Shown: positions 7,584 through 18,403, counted from the stretch's first letter. The stretch is 64,000 nt of DNA from Streptomyces canus (GCF_041435015.1 NZ_CP107989.1:3410001-3474000); one strand, 5' to 3'. Numbers and translations are program-made. The notes: generated by a model from the letters alone, not told the origin.

Positions 7584-8753
7584 GTACCGCCCCGGCTGCG
7601 GATACACGGCGAGTCCGTGCGGGCCGCTGCCGACCTTGACGCGGGCCAGCTGGGCGCCGGTGCGGGTGTCGATGGCGTAGACCTCGGAGTTGTAGCGGCC
7701 GGACAGCCACAGGACCTTGCCGTCGGCGGAGACACCCCCCATGTCGGGGCTGCCGCCGTCGGGGAGGCGCCACTTCTTGGTGAGCCTGTTCTCGGCGAAG
7801 TCGAAGACGGAGACGGTCCCTTCGCCCCGGTTGGACACGTACATCTCGCGGGAGTCGCGGCTGACGTAGAGGCCGTGGGCGCCCTTGCCGGTGGGCAGCA
7901 GGGTCGGCTTGCCGAACGTGTCGCCGTCCAGGACCCACATCCCGTCGGCCATCATGTCCGCGATGTAGAACCGCTTCCCGTCCGGCGAGACCTTGACGTC
8001 CTGCGGCATGGCCCCGTCGAAGGGGAGCTTCTCCTGCCCGATCACCTTCATCTTCTCGGTGTCGACCTTCAGCAGCTCTCCGCTGAACTCGCAGGACACG
8101 ATGAAGTACCTCCCGTCCAGGGAGAAGTCGGCGTGGTTGACGCCGTAGCAGCTGACCGGGACGGTCTTGACCCGCTCCATGGTGTGCGGGTCGCGGAAGA
8201 CGAGCTCGCGGTCGAGGGAGGCCATCACGACGGCGTACTTGCCGTTCGGCGTGAAGTAGAGGTTGTACGGGTCGTGCACGTCGACGGGCTTGCCCGCCTT
8301 CCCGGTCCTGGGGTCGATCGGCGTCAGGGTGTTCCCGCGGTCGTTGTTGACCCAGAGGGTCTTCAGGTCCCAGGAGGGCACGACGTGTTGGGGCTGCCGT
8401 CCGACCCGGATCGTCTCGAGGACCTCGTACGTCTTCGGGTCGATGACGGAGACCGTGTCGGACTCGGTGTTGGGGACATAGACCCGCGACGGGAAGTCCT
8501 TGACCACCGGCGACAGCTTGTTCGGGCGGTCGGCCGCGTACACGTCCTTCGGGTCGAGGACGGGCGGCATCCCGGGCAGCCCCGGGGCCGGCTTCCGCAC
8601 CGGTTTCACCGGGGCGGGGACGGCCGCCTTGGTGCCCAGGGCCTGGTTCGCCCCGTCCTTGGACCCGCTGCCGCAGGCGGCGAGGGCGACGAACGCGGCG
8701 CCCACGATCAGGGCACTCTTCACGAGATGGCGCTTCAGGGAAGTGGGGGGCAT
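7554..8753 (-). CDS. YncE-like beta-propeller lipoprotein
   Basis: 399-residue lipoprotein. The lipobox VALAAC puts the lipidated Cys at residue 27, followed by a Pro/Lys-rich linker and then a seven-bladed YVTN-type propeller with repeats such as VYVPNTESDTVSVIDPKT, MYVSNRGEGTVSVFDF and VYAIDTRTGAQLARVKVG. Such surface propellers are usually binding or scaffold proteins; some take part in redox or metal metabolism. Its ATG overlaps the TGA of the upstream deacetylase gene by one base (TGATG), so the two are translationally coupled and probably act together at the cell surface. Function unknown beyond that. Confidence 0.8.
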   Translation of the reverse strand: MPPTSLKRHLVKSALIVGAAFVALAACGSGSKDGANQALGTKAAVPAPVKPVRKPAPGLPGMPPVLDPKDVYAADRPNKLSPVVKDFPSRVYVPNTESDTVSVIDPKTYEVLETIRVGRQPQHVVPSWDLKTLWVNNDRGNTLTPIDPRTGKAGKPVDVHDPYNLYFTPNGKYAVVMASLDRELVFRDPHTMERVKTVPVSCYGVNHADFSLDGRYFIVSCEFSGELLKVDTEKMKVIGQEKLPFDGAMPQDVKVSPDGKRFYIADMMADGMWVLDGDTFGKPTLLPTGKGAHGLYVSRDSREMYVSNRGEGTVSVFDFAENRLTKKWRLPDGGSPDMGGVSADGKVLWLSGRYNSEVYAIDTRTGAQLARVKVGSGPHGLAVYPQPGRYSLGHTGIFR

Positions 8754-9484
8754 CAGCTGAACAGCTCCGTGGTGGTCACCGCGGCCAGGCCGCGCCGGTC
8801 GAGTTCTTCCAGTACGACGGGGAGGGCGGCGATCGTGTCGGCATACCCGAAGTGCAGGCTCACCACGGACCCTTCGCGGATCTCGGCGAGAACCTTGCGG
8901 GCGACGGCCGGAGCGCCGGGCGAGGTGAAGTCGAGGGAGTCGACGTCGTAGGAGAGGACGTGGGGGTAGCCGGCCTCCTGGGCCAGCCGCGTGACGAGGG
9001 GTGTGGCGACGGGCGTGCGGGAGGGTCGGAACCAGGTCCCGATCGACCCGGTGAGCCGCTTCAGCCGCTCCGCGCACCCGGTGATCTCTTCTCTGGCCTC
9101 GGTCTCGGACATCGTGTTGATGTCGAGGTGGCGGAGGGTGTGATTGCCGAGGTCGTGGCCGCCGTCGAGAATCCGGCGGGCGAGGTCGGGGTGCGCGTCG
9201 AGCCATGTGCCCACGGCGAGGACAGTGACCCGGGCGCCGTACTTCTCGGCTTCGGTGAGCAGGGCACGAGCGGTCGCGGGATCGCCGCCACCGTGAAAGG
9301 TGAGGGCGACACGGGGGCGGTCTCGGGGGCCGTGGGTGAGCTGGGCGGGGAGAGCGGGCGCTGCGCTGGGGGAACGGACTGGATGGGCGACAGCACCACT
9401 GCTGCTCGCACATCCCGCGGCCAACGCCAGCCCGGCGGTGGCGAGCAGCACTGCCCGACGATCGGTAGCGGTCACCCGTCCCAT
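8753..9484 (-). CDS. NodB-like polysaccharide deacetylase lipoprotein with altered first motif
   Basis: 243-residue lipoprotein (lipobox ALAAGC, Cys25; twin Arg at residues 9-10). The NodB fold is clear: motif 2 GNHTLRH supplies zinc-binding His115 and His119, motif 3 is WFRPSRT and the last motif SLHFG. Motif 1, normally TFDDG with the catalytic-base and metal Asp, reads TFHGGG here (62-67), so the usual catalytic Asp is missing. Either His serves in its place or the protein is a binding relative. It is coupled to the propeller lipoprotein downstream. ATG is the start; both proteins should face the outside of the membrane. Confidence 0.8.
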   Translation of the reverse strand: MGRVTATDRRAVLLATAGLALAAGCASSSGAVAHPVRSPSAAPALPAQLTHGPRDRPRVALTFHGGGDPATARALLTEAEKYGARVTVLAVGTWLDAHPDLARRILDGGHDLGNHTLRHLDINTMSETEAREEITGCAERLKRLTGSIGTWFRPSRTPVATPLVTRLAQEAGYPHVLSYDVDSLDFTSPGAPAVARKVLAEIREGSVVSLHFGYADTIAALPVVLEELDRRGLAAVTTTELFS

Positions 9485-9526
9485 TTAAGTGGTGATGTCG
9501 GAGAATAACGCTGATCGACCCACCGA

Positions 9527-10189
9527 CTACCTGTCGGCCACCCGCATCTCGAACCAGGTGGTCTTCCCACGAGGCAGCAAGTCCACGCCCCACCGATCGG
9601 AGAGCTTGTCCACGAGGAACAGCCCTCGCCCGCTGACATCCATCTCCTGCACCGGCATCAGACAGGGCAACCCGCGGGACGGATCCCGCACCTCTATCCG
9701 GATCCACCCCCGACGACGCCGCATCCGGAGACCGAACACCCGCGCGCCCGTGTGCCGCACGGCGTTCCCCACCAGCTCGGACACGAGTAACACCGCGTCC
9801 TCGGTCATCTTCGGAGTGAGCCCCCACTGCCGGAGAACGATCACCTGGGTCAAGCGCCGCGCGGCCGCCGCGGACTCCGGCCGGGACGGCAACGGAACCT
9901 CGGCCTCCGTGGGATTCCCGAACAGTTCGAGCGCCTTCAGTGCGTGCTCGTCCTCGACCGCCGGAGACCAGCGCGCCGCCGTCGTACGACCGTCTCCCCG
10001 CGGCTGTTCGAAACCCTCCAGCCCCGCCATGCCCCCATCATGGCCGCCCAAAGCGCCCTCCGGGGCCGTTCCTGACGAATACGCCCCCCGGAATGCGTCG
10101 CTCCGACGGGGTCGATCGGCATATGCCAACGGCACTTCGGCGCCTTCGACAGCCCTGCTGACCTGCGGAGGAGGCTCATTGGGAGGCAA
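9527..10189 (-). CDS. RsbW-like ATP-binding regulatory protein
   Basis: GHKL/HATPase_c_2 protein of the kind used by actinobacteria as anti-sigma-type serine kinases. The N box is ELVGNAVRHTG, the G1 region VRDPSRGLP and the G2 region SGRGLFLVDKLSDRWG. The N-terminal 70 residues are unlike the family. TTG 10189 has GAGGGAG nine bases upstream; an internal ATG at 10030 would give a shorter protein with a poor ribosome site. Codon 134 from the TTG is TTA (9790-9788), so bldA-dependent expression is expected. No sigma factor or anti-anti-sigma gene is adjacent, so the partner is unknown. Confidence 0.8.
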   Translation of the reverse strand: MPPNEPPPQVSRAVEGAEVPLAYADRPRRSDAFRGAYSSGTAPEGALGGHDGGMAGLEGFEQPRGDGRTTAARWSPAVEDEHALKALELFGNPTEAEVPLPSRPESAAAARRLTQVIVLRQWGLTPKMTEDAVLLVSELVGNAVRHTGARVFGLRMRRRRGWIRIEVRDPSRGLPCLMPVQEMDVSGRGLFLVDKLSDRWGVDLLPRGKTTWFEMRVADR

Positions 10190-10292
10190 TCGACCGACTC
10201 CCTCGACAAGGCAGGCTTAAGGGTGCGTTAAGGCTCCCATAAACCGCCCCATCGAGGGACCCGGATCAGACATCGCGTCAATTGCAAGCGGT

Positions 10293-11060
10293 TCAGAGGA
10301 ATTTCGCCTTGCCGGGGCCCTCCTCGACGAAGCTCTTCATGCCGCGCTCGCGGTCCTCCGTGGCGAACAGACCGGCGAACCAGTTCCGTTCCACCGCGAG
10401 GCCCGTCTCGATGTCGGTCTCCAGCCCCGTGTCGATCGACTCCTTGGCCGCGCGCAGGGCGATCGCCGGCCCCTGCGCGAGCCTGGCCGCCCAGGTGTGC
10501 GCCTCGGCATACACCTCGTCGGCGGGCACGACCCGGTCCACGAGGCCCAGCGTCAGCGCCTCGTCGGCCTTGACCATACGGCCCGTGAAGATCAGGTCCT
10601 TCGCCTTGGACGGACCGACCAGCCGGGCGAGCCGCTGGGTGCCGCCCGCGCCGGGGATCAGGCCGAGCAGGATCTCCGGCTGCCCCAGCTTGGCGTTCTC
10701 CGCGGCGATCCGGAAGTCCGCGCACAGCGCGAGTTCGCAGCCGCCGCCCAGGGCGTAGCCGGTGACGGCCGCGACGACCGGCTTGGGGATGCGGGCCACG
10801 GCCGTGAACGCGTCCTGGAGGGCGCGGGCGCGCAGGACCATCGCGGTGTGGTCCATGTTCTGCATCTCCTTGATGTCCGCGCCGGCCGCGAACACCTTCT
10901 CCCCGCCGTACAGGATCACGGCGCGCACGTCCTCGCGCCGGGTCGCCTCCTCGGCGAGCTCCTTCAACCGGTCCTGGGTGGCCACGTCCAGCGCGTTCAT
11001 GGGCGGGCGGTCGAGACGGATGGTGCCGACGCCTTCGGCGACTTCGAGATTCACGGTCAT
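10293..11060 (-). CDS. Enoyl-CoA hydratase/isomerase
   Basis: 255-residue crotonase-family enzyme that hydrates or isomerises enoyl-CoA thioesters in the cytosol. The oxyanion-hole strands AAGADIKEM and VVAAVTGYALGGGCELAL are present, as is GQPEILLGLIPGAGGTQRLA with the first catalytic Glu; the C-terminal helix has the usual GMKSF and KFL ending. Length is typical of fatty-acid beta-oxidation FadB/PaaF-type members. It stands alone, with no thiolase or dehydrogenase beside it, so the exact pathway cannot be read from context. Confidence 0.85.
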   Translation of the reverse strand: MTVNLEVAEGVGTIRLDRPPMNALDVATQDRLKELAEEATRREDVRAVILYGGEKVFAAGADIKEMQNMDHTAMVLRARALQDAFTAVARIPKPVVAAVTGYALGGGCELALCADFRIAAENAKLGQPEILLGLIPGAGGTQRLARLVGPSKAKDLIFTGRMVKADEALTLGLVDRVVPADEVYAEAHTWAARLAQGPAIALRAAKESIDTGLETDIETGLAVERNWFAGLFATEDRERGMKSFVEEGPGKAKFL

Positions 11061-11148
11061 GCCAGCAGGTTAACGGCGACTAACGGCAACGGTCCCGGTG
11101 CCGTACCTCACACCGGGACCGCGCAAGCCGTGCCTCAGAAGCCGCCGC

Positions 11149-12387
11149 TCACGCCTTCCACTTCTCCCACGACATGTTCCAGCCGTTGAGGCCGTTCTCC
11201 GGCGCGACCGTCGCGTCGTCGGAGTTCTTGACCACGACCACGTCGCCGATCAGCGAGTGGTTGAAGAACCAGGCGGCCGGCACACCGCTGTCGTAACCGC
11301 CCTTGACGTCACGCAGGCCCACGCAGCCGTGGCTGGCGTTGTAGTTGCCGAAGGCGTCGCCGCCCCAGTAGTTGCCGTGGATGAAGGTGCCGGAGTCGGT
11401 CAGCCGGGCGGCGTGCGGGACGTCCTTGATGTCGTACTCGCCGCCGTAGCCGACGGTCTCGCCGTTCATCCGGGTCACCGCGAGCTTCTCGCTGATGACC
11501 ATCTGGCCGTTCCAGGTGTCGTAACCGGGCTTGCCGGTGGTGACCTTGATGGTCTTGATGGTCTTGCCGTCCTGGGTGACCTTCATCGTGTGCTTCTTGG
11601 CGTCCACGACGGAGACCTGGTTGCGGCCGACGGTGAAGGAGACGGTCTTGTCCTGCTTGCCGTAGACGCCGTCGCGGCCCTCGACCCCGTTCAGGTTGAG
11701 GTCGACGGTGACCTTGGTGCCTTCCTTCCAGTACTGCTCGGGACGGAAGTCCAGGCGGTCGTTGCCGAACCAGTGGCCCTCGACGTCGACCGCGGGCGAC
11801 GTCTTGACCGTGATGGCCTTCTCGACATCCTCGGGGCTGGTGATGCCCCGGGTGAAGCGGATGGAGAACGGCATTCCGACGCCGACCGTCGAACCGTCCT
11901 CGGGCGTGAACGTGCCGGTGAAGGTGTTCTTCGGAGTCAGGGTGGTGAAGCGGGAGTCCTCGGCCGCCGTACGGCCCTTGGCGTCCTTCGCGACCGCGTG
12001 CACGGTGTAGGCGGTGCCGGAGGCGAGGTGGGTGGACGGCGTCCAGGAGGCGCCGTCGCCGGTTATCTCCCCTGCTATCGCGGTGCCCTTCGCGTCCTTG
12101 ACCTGGACCTCGGTCAACTTGCCCTGGGCGGCACCGACCTTGAGGGCGCCACTGGTGTCGACGGACTTCGCCCCGTCCTTGGGGCTGATGGAGACGACCG
12201 CCTCGGACTGCTTGGTCTCGGTGGCGGACGAGTCGCCCTTCTCGGCCTTGGCGTCACCGGAACCGGAATCTCCCCCGCCGCAGGCGGTCACGGCCAGCAG
12301 CAGAACGCCGAGTATCAGCGCCAACAACCCCTTGGTCCCGCGCCCCCGCGCGTCAACCGACGCCCCCGATATCGGTCGCACGTTCAA
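11149..12387 (-). CDS. L,D-transpeptidase lipoprotein with Ig-like domains (copy 1)
   Basis: Envelope enzyme that makes 3-3 peptidoglycan crosslinks. A lipoprotein signal ends at LLAVTAC, followed by a Ser/Gly/Asp-rich linker and two Ig-like domains as in mycobacterial LdtMt2. The C-terminal YkuD catalytic domain has the conserved HGNYWG and the active-site SHGCVGLRD with its Cys. TTG 12387 (six bases after AGGGGAG) is the best start; GTG 12381 is the alternative. It is the downstream member of a tandem pair on the minus strand and is about half identical in sequence pattern to its neighbour, so it arose by duplication. Confidence 0.85.
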   Translation of the reverse strand: MNVRPISGASVDARGRGTKGLLALILGVLLLAVTACGGGDSGSGDAKAEKGDSSATETKQSEAVVSISPKDGAKSVDTSGALKVGAAQGKLTEVQVKDAKGTAIAGEITGDGASWTPSTHLASGTAYTVHAVAKDAKGRTAAEDSRFTTLTPKNTFTGTFTPEDGSTVGVGMPFSIRFTRGITSPEDVEKAITVKTSPAVDVEGHWFGNDRLDFRPEQYWKEGTKVTVDLNLNGVEGRDGVYGKQDKTVSFTVGRNQVSVVDAKKHTMKVTQDGKTIKTIKVTTGKPGYDTWNGQMVISEKLAVTRMNGETVGYGGEYDIKDVPHAARLTDSGTFIHGNYWGGDAFGNYNASHGCVGLRDVKGGYDSGVPAAWFFNHSLIGDVVVVKNSDDATVAPENGLNGWNMSWEKWKA

Positions 12388-12425
12388 GTCTTTCTCCCCT
12401 CGAAGGGCCTGGTCAGGCCCACTCC

Positions 12426-12450
12426 CCAACGCGTTCCACGAACGCGTTGG
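12426..12450. promoter_or_regulatory. Perfect 11-bp inverted repeat upstream of L,D-transpeptidase copy 1
   Basis: CCAACGCGTTC, spacer CAC, GAACGCGTTGG. It lies 39 bases before the TTG start, next to the AT-rich GTTAATATTC, the likely -10 region on the minus strand. It may be an operator or a 5'-UTR hairpin. Confidence 0.45.
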
Positions 12451-12505
12451 CGAATATTAACCGCAGAGTTTTGAGCATCGTGTGAGCCCAAGGTCACCAT
12501 TCAGT

Positions 12506-12528
12506 CCCAACTTCAACGGAAAGTTGGG
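12506..12528. terminator. 8-bp hairpin between the two L,D-transpeptidase genes
   Basis: CCCAACTT and AAGTTGGG arms with a 7-base loop lie 22 bases after the stop of copy 2. There is no T-run; it is a weak terminator candidate separating the two transcription units. Confidence 0.35.
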
Positions 12529-12549
12529 CCAACCCACCCCCCTGTCGAG

Positions 12550-13782
12550 TTACTTCACCGCACTGCCCGCCTTCCACTCCTTCCAGCCCATATTCCAGCC
12601 TCCGAGGCCATTGTCAGGAGCGACCTTTTTGTCATTGCTGTGGACGACCTCGACGACGTCCCCGACCAGGCTGCGGTCGAAGAACCAGCCCGCGGGCGTG
12701 TCCGAACTGCCGCCCTTCACGTCCCTGAGGCCCACGCAGCCGTGGCTGACATTGACCCTGCCGGGCGCGGTGGGCGCCCAGTAGTTGCCGTGCACGAACG
12801 TGCCGGAGTCGGTCAGACGCAGGGCGTGCGGGACGTCCGGGATGTCGTACTCGCCGCCGAAGCCGACCGTGCGGCTGTTCATACGGGTCACTTCGAGCAT
12901 CTCGGTGACGACCATCTTGCCGTTGTACGTGGTCGTCTTCGGGGCGCCCGCGGTGATCGGCACGGTGGCGAGCAGCGCACCGTCCCGTCTGACCTGCATG
13001 GTGTGCCGGGCCGCGTCGACGAGGGAGATCTGGCTGCGGCCGACGGTGAAGGAGAAGGTCCGGTCCTGGAGGCCGTAGACGCCGGACGCCCCTGCCACGT
13101 CACGGAGTCTGAGCGCGACCGTCACGCGGGTGCCGGGCGTCCAGTAGCGCTCGGGGCGGAAGTCGAGGCGGCCGTTGCCGAACCAGTGCGGGCGGATCTC
13201 GACGGGCGGTTTCGAGGTGACGTGTACGGCGCGTTCGACGGCGGCGCGGTGCTCGATCTCCCGGTTGAACTCCAGGGAGACGATCATCCCGGTGCCGACG
13301 GTGGAGCGGTTCTCGGGGCTGACGTACCCGATGAAGCGCTCCTCGGGGACGTAGGTGGTGAACGTCGTGTGCCGGGCCGAGCGGCGGCCGTGGCCGTCCA
13401 GGGCGACCGCGTCGACGGTGTACTTGGCGGCCAGCGCCAGCTGCGCCTCGTCGGGTTCCCAGCGCAGGCCGTCCTCGGAGATGCGCCCGGGCACCGGGAA
13501 GTCCTGCGCGTCCTGGGACTTGACGACGGTGACCGACTCGAGGCGTCCGCTGGGCACCCGGACCCGCAGCCTCTCCTCGGGCGGCACGCCCTTGGTGCCG
13601 TCGTCGGGCGCGACCCTGATCACGTCCTCGGGCGCCGGAGGCTTCCCGAATCCACCGACACCGCCGATCCCGCCACCCCCGTCCGCCGTACAGCCGGCGA
13701 CTCCGGCCAGCAGTCCTGCCCATGTCATGACGGCGGCCAGAACGGCCCCCGCGCGCCGAGCGCGCCCTTGTCTCTGCCTCAC
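12550..13782 (-). CDS. L,D-transpeptidase lipoprotein with Ig-like domains (copy 2)
   Basis: Paralogue of the next gene, about 410 residues. Order: basic N-terminus (many Arg), hydrophobic stretch ending in the lipobox GVAGC, Gly-rich linker, two Ig-like domains and the YkuD catalytic domain with HGNYWA and SHGCVGLRD, which includes the nucleophilic Cys. GTG 13782 begins a short Arg-rich n-region and is chosen over in-frame starts further up that extend into sequence without a signal peptide; no strong ribosome site is visible. Role: 3-3 crosslinking or lipoprotein attachment in the wall. It is divergent from glgX. Confidence 0.82.
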   Translation of the reverse strand: MRQRQGRARRAGAVLAAVMTWAGLLAGVAGCTADGGGGIGGVGGFGKPPAPEDVIRVAPDDGTKGVPPEERLRVRVPSGRLESVTVVKSQDAQDFPVPGRISEDGLRWEPDEAQLALAAKYTVDAVALDGHGRRSARHTTFTTYVPEERFIGYVSPENRSTVGTGMIVSLEFNREIEHRAAVERAVHVTSKPPVEIRPHWFGNGRLDFRPERYWTPGTRVTVALRLRDVAGASGVYGLQDRTFSFTVGRSQISLVDAARHTMQVRRDGALLATVPITAGAPKTTTYNGKMVVTEMLEVTRMNSRTVGFGGEYDIPDVPHALRLTDSGTFVHGNYWAPTAPGRVNVSHGCVGLRDVKGGSSDTPAGWFFDRSLVGDVVEVVHSNDKKVAPDNGLGGWNMGWKEWKAGSAVK

Positions 13783-13805
13783 ACCCAGCCCAACGACCGG
13801 GCCCA

Positions 13806-13828
13806 CCCGGGGGAAACGTAAGTACGAG
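13806..13828 (+). repeat. Direct repeat, copy 1, in the L,D-transpeptidase/glgX divergent region
   Basis: CCGGGGGAAACGTAAGTACG type sequence. With 13920-13941 it forms an imperfect direct repeat about 114 bases apart. It may be two promoter elements or two binding sites for one regulator. Confidence 0.4.
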
Positions 13829-13919
13829 CCCGATCGTGCACCCGCCCCGCCGACGCCGGGAACGCGGCCACGAGCCCCGCTCTTCACGCTCCCTGCGCGG
13901 AGTCCGCCCAACGGCCCTG

Positions 13920-13941
13920 CCCGGGGAAACGTGAGTGCGAG
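13920..13941 (+). repeat. Direct repeat, copy 2, upstream of glgX
   Basis: GGGGAAACGTGAGTGCGAG, which matches 13806-13828 except for a few bases. It lies about 107 bases before the glgX start, in the same orientation as glgX. Confidence 0.4.
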
Positions 13942-14047
13942 GCAAGCGCTGGGCAGAACAGTGGGGAGAACGACGCGAGGGGGTGTCGCGGCCGGGACGC
14001 CGTGCGCCCTTTTCCGCGTTGCTCCATGAGCCGTGGGAGGCCGACCG

Positions 14048-16285
<2,238 letters not shown>

Positions 16286-16355
16286 GATTGCAGTCCCGTG
16301 AACAGCGCATGTGATCGCTGGCCAGGGCGCCGGTCCGCTGACCAGACTCGCTCAC

Positions 16356-17768
16356 ATGCCCGAGATCTCCCGCCGTGCCTTCGGCGGTCTCGTCGGCGGC
16401 GGTGCCGTGACCGCCGTCGCCGCTACGACGACCGCAGCCGAAGCCGCTCAAGCTCCCGCCGAACGTCCCTTCAGGGCCCGGGCCGCAGGCTCCACCGGCA
16501 GACGCCCCAACCTCCTGGTCATCCTCGGTGACGACCTCGGCTGGGCCGACCTGTCGTCGTACGGCGCCCCGCACATCAGGACGCCGAACCTGGACCGGCT
16601 GGCCCGGCAGGGCGTGCGGTTCACCGACGCGTACTCGGGGTCCTCGACCTGCTCCCCGACGCGGTTCAGCCTGTACACCGGACGGTATCCGGGCCGTACG
16701 AAGGGCGGACTCGCCGAGCCGATCGCCAACCGCACGCAGGGGCTCGACCCGAACCATCCGACCCTCGCCTCACTGCTGAAGAAGGCCGGCTACTCCACCG
16801 CCCTCATCGGCAAGTGGCACTGCGGCTGGCTGCCCGACTACAGCCCCACCAAGTCCAGCTGGGACGAGTTCTTCGGCAACCACGGGGGCGTGCTGGAGTA
16901 CTTCTCCAAGCTCGGCCAGCTCGGTGACCACGACCTCTACGAGGGCGACGCCGAGTACCAGGACCTGCGCTACTACACGACCGTCCTCACCGAACGGGCC
17001 GTGGAGTACGTGAGCCGCGACCACGACAGGCCGTGGCTGCTCAACCTCAACTTCACCACCCCGCACTGGCCGTGGCTCGCGGAGGGCGACGAGGAGACCG
17101 GCGCCGAGATCGCCGCGCGGATCCGGGCCGCCACCTCGCAGGCCGAGGTCAGCAACGCGCTCAACCACTACGACGGCGGTTCGGTCGCGAAGTACACGGA
17201 GATGGTGGAGAGCCTGGACGCGGCCGTCGGCGAGGTGCTCGCGGCCCTGCGCCGCTCCGGGCAGGAGGAGCACACGCTGGTGTACTTCGCCAGCGACAAC
17301 GGCGGCGAGCGCTGGTCGTACCTGTGGCCGCTCAGCGGTGAGAAGTCCGTGCTCCAGGAGGGCGGCATCCGCGTCCCGACGATCGTGCGCTGGCCGCACC
17401 GGATCGACGGCCACCAGGCGAGCCACGAGCCGAACTTCTCCCCCGACTGGACGGCGACCTTCCTGGAGGTGGCCGGTGCGCGACCCGATCCGGCCTACCC
17501 GCTGGACGGAACGAGCCTGGCCGGGTACCTGCTGCGGGGCGAACGGCTGCCGGAGCGGGACCTGTTCTGGCGGGTGCGGGCCAACCGGGCTCTGCGGCGT
17601 GGGAGGTGGAAGTACTACCAGGACGCGGCCGGCAAGGACCACCTCTACGACCTCGGCGCCGACCTGCGCGAACAGGCCGACCTGGCTCCCGACGAACCGG
17701 ACCTGCTCGCCGAGCTGAAGGCCGCTTGGGAGCGGACCGCCGCCGGACTGCTGCCGTATCCCGGCTAG
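16356..17768 (+). CDS. Tat-exported sulfatase
   Basis: 470-residue extracellular arylsulfatase-type enzyme. The N-terminus has the twin-arginine motif SRRAF followed by a Gly/Ala-rich hydrophobic run and an AxA cleavage region. The alkaline-phosphatase-superfamily domain starts with LLVILGDDLGWADL (metal-binding Asp pair). The sulfatase signature CSPTRFSLYTG has Cys99, which would be converted to formylglycine. The second signature GKWHCG follows, and DNGG supplies further metal ligands. ATG 16356 is chosen because it directly precedes the Tat signal; GTG 16311 adds 15 residues. No formylglycine-generating enzyme gene is near. Its stop overlaps the convergent response regulator by 4 bases. 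The substrate is unknown. Confidence 0.85.
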   Translation: MPEISRRAFGGLVGGGAVTAVAATTTAAEAAQAPAERPFRARAAGSTGRRPNLLVILGDDLGWADLSSYGAPHIRTPNLDRLARQGVRFTDAYSGSSTCSPTRFSLYTGRYPGRTKGGLAEPIANRTQGLDPNHPTLASLLKKAGYSTALIGKWHCGWLPDYSPTKSSWDEFFGNHGGVLEYFSKLGQLGDHDLYEGDAEYQDLRYYTTVLTERAVEYVSRDHDRPWLLNLNFTTPHWPWLAEGDEETGAEIAARIRAATSQAEVSNALNHYDGGSVAKYTEMVESLDAAVGEVLAALRRSGQEEHTLVYFASDNGGERWSYLWPLSGEKSVLQEGGIRVPTIVRWPHRIDGHQASHEPNFSPDWTATFLEVAGARPDPAYPLDGTSLAGYLLRGERLPERDLFWRVRANRALRRGRWKYYQDAAGKDHLYDLGADLREQADLAPDEPDLLAELKAAWERTAAGLLPYPG

Positions 17769-18403
17769 CCGAGGATCCCCCGCTCGTACGCCGTCGCGAC
17801 CGCCGCCGCGCGGTCCTTGACGCCCAACTTGGCGTACAGGTGGGTGAGATGGGTCTTCACGGTCGCCTCGCTGATGAACAGGTCGCGGGCGATCTCGCGG
17901 TTGGACGTGCCCTTGGCGACCAGGGCCAGCACCTCGCGCTCGCGGGCGGAGAGGGTCTCGTTGCCGGGAGCCCCGGGAGTGCGGACCGCGGAGACCAGGC
18001 GGGAGGCTACGGCCGGGGAGAGGACGGTGCGGCCCTGCGCCGCGGCCCGCACGGCGGTGAACAGTTCGTCGCGCGGGGCGTCCTTGAGGAGGTAGCCGGT
18101 GGCTCCCGCCTCGATGGCGGGCAGGGTGTCGGAGTCGGTGTCGTACGTCGTCAGGACGAGGACCTTCGCGCGGGCCCGGGCGCGGGTCAGCTCACGGATG
18201 GCGTCCACGCCGCCCCCGCCCGGCATCCGCAGGTCCATCAGGATCACGTCGGGGTCGAGCGCGGCGGCCCGCTCGACGGCCTCGACGCCGTTGGACGCCT
18301 CGCCGAGGACGGCGAACCCGGGCGCGGACTCGAACATGCCGCGCAGACCGTCCCGTACGACGGGATGGTCGTCGACGATCAGCACCGAGATGTCACTGGT
18401 CAT
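17765..18403 (-). CDS. NarL/LuxR-type response regulator
   Basis: 212-residue regulator. The receiver domain (1-120) has the acidic pair DD at 11-12, phospho-acceptor Asp57 in LMDLRMPGG and the Lys in LLKDAP. The C-terminal LuxR HTH reads LSAREREVLALVAKGTSNRE with SEATVKTHLTHLYAKLGV. Its ATG lies inside the end of the kinase gene (11-base overlap), so the pair is co-translated. With the upstream ABC-2 exporter genes it forms a four-gene minus-strand unit, ATPase-permease-kinase-regulator, which suggests it controls that exporter. Confidence 0.9.
   Translation of the reverse strand: MTSDISVLIVDDHPVVRDGLRGMFESAPGFAVLGEASNGVEAVERAAALDPDVILMDLRMPGGGGVDAIRELTRARARAKVLVLTTYDTDSDTLPAIEAGATGYLLKDAPRDELFTAVRAAAQGRTVLSPAVASRLVSAVRTPGAPGNETLSAREREVLALVAKGTSNREIARDLFISEATVKTHLTHLYAKLGVKDRAAAVATAYERGILG

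Noticed and set aside
11098..12474. Long plus-strand frame opposite L,D-transpeptidase copy 1
   Set aside because: It is the antisense shadow of a clear family gene; it lacks motifs and a ribosome site. Long open shadows are expected at this GC content.
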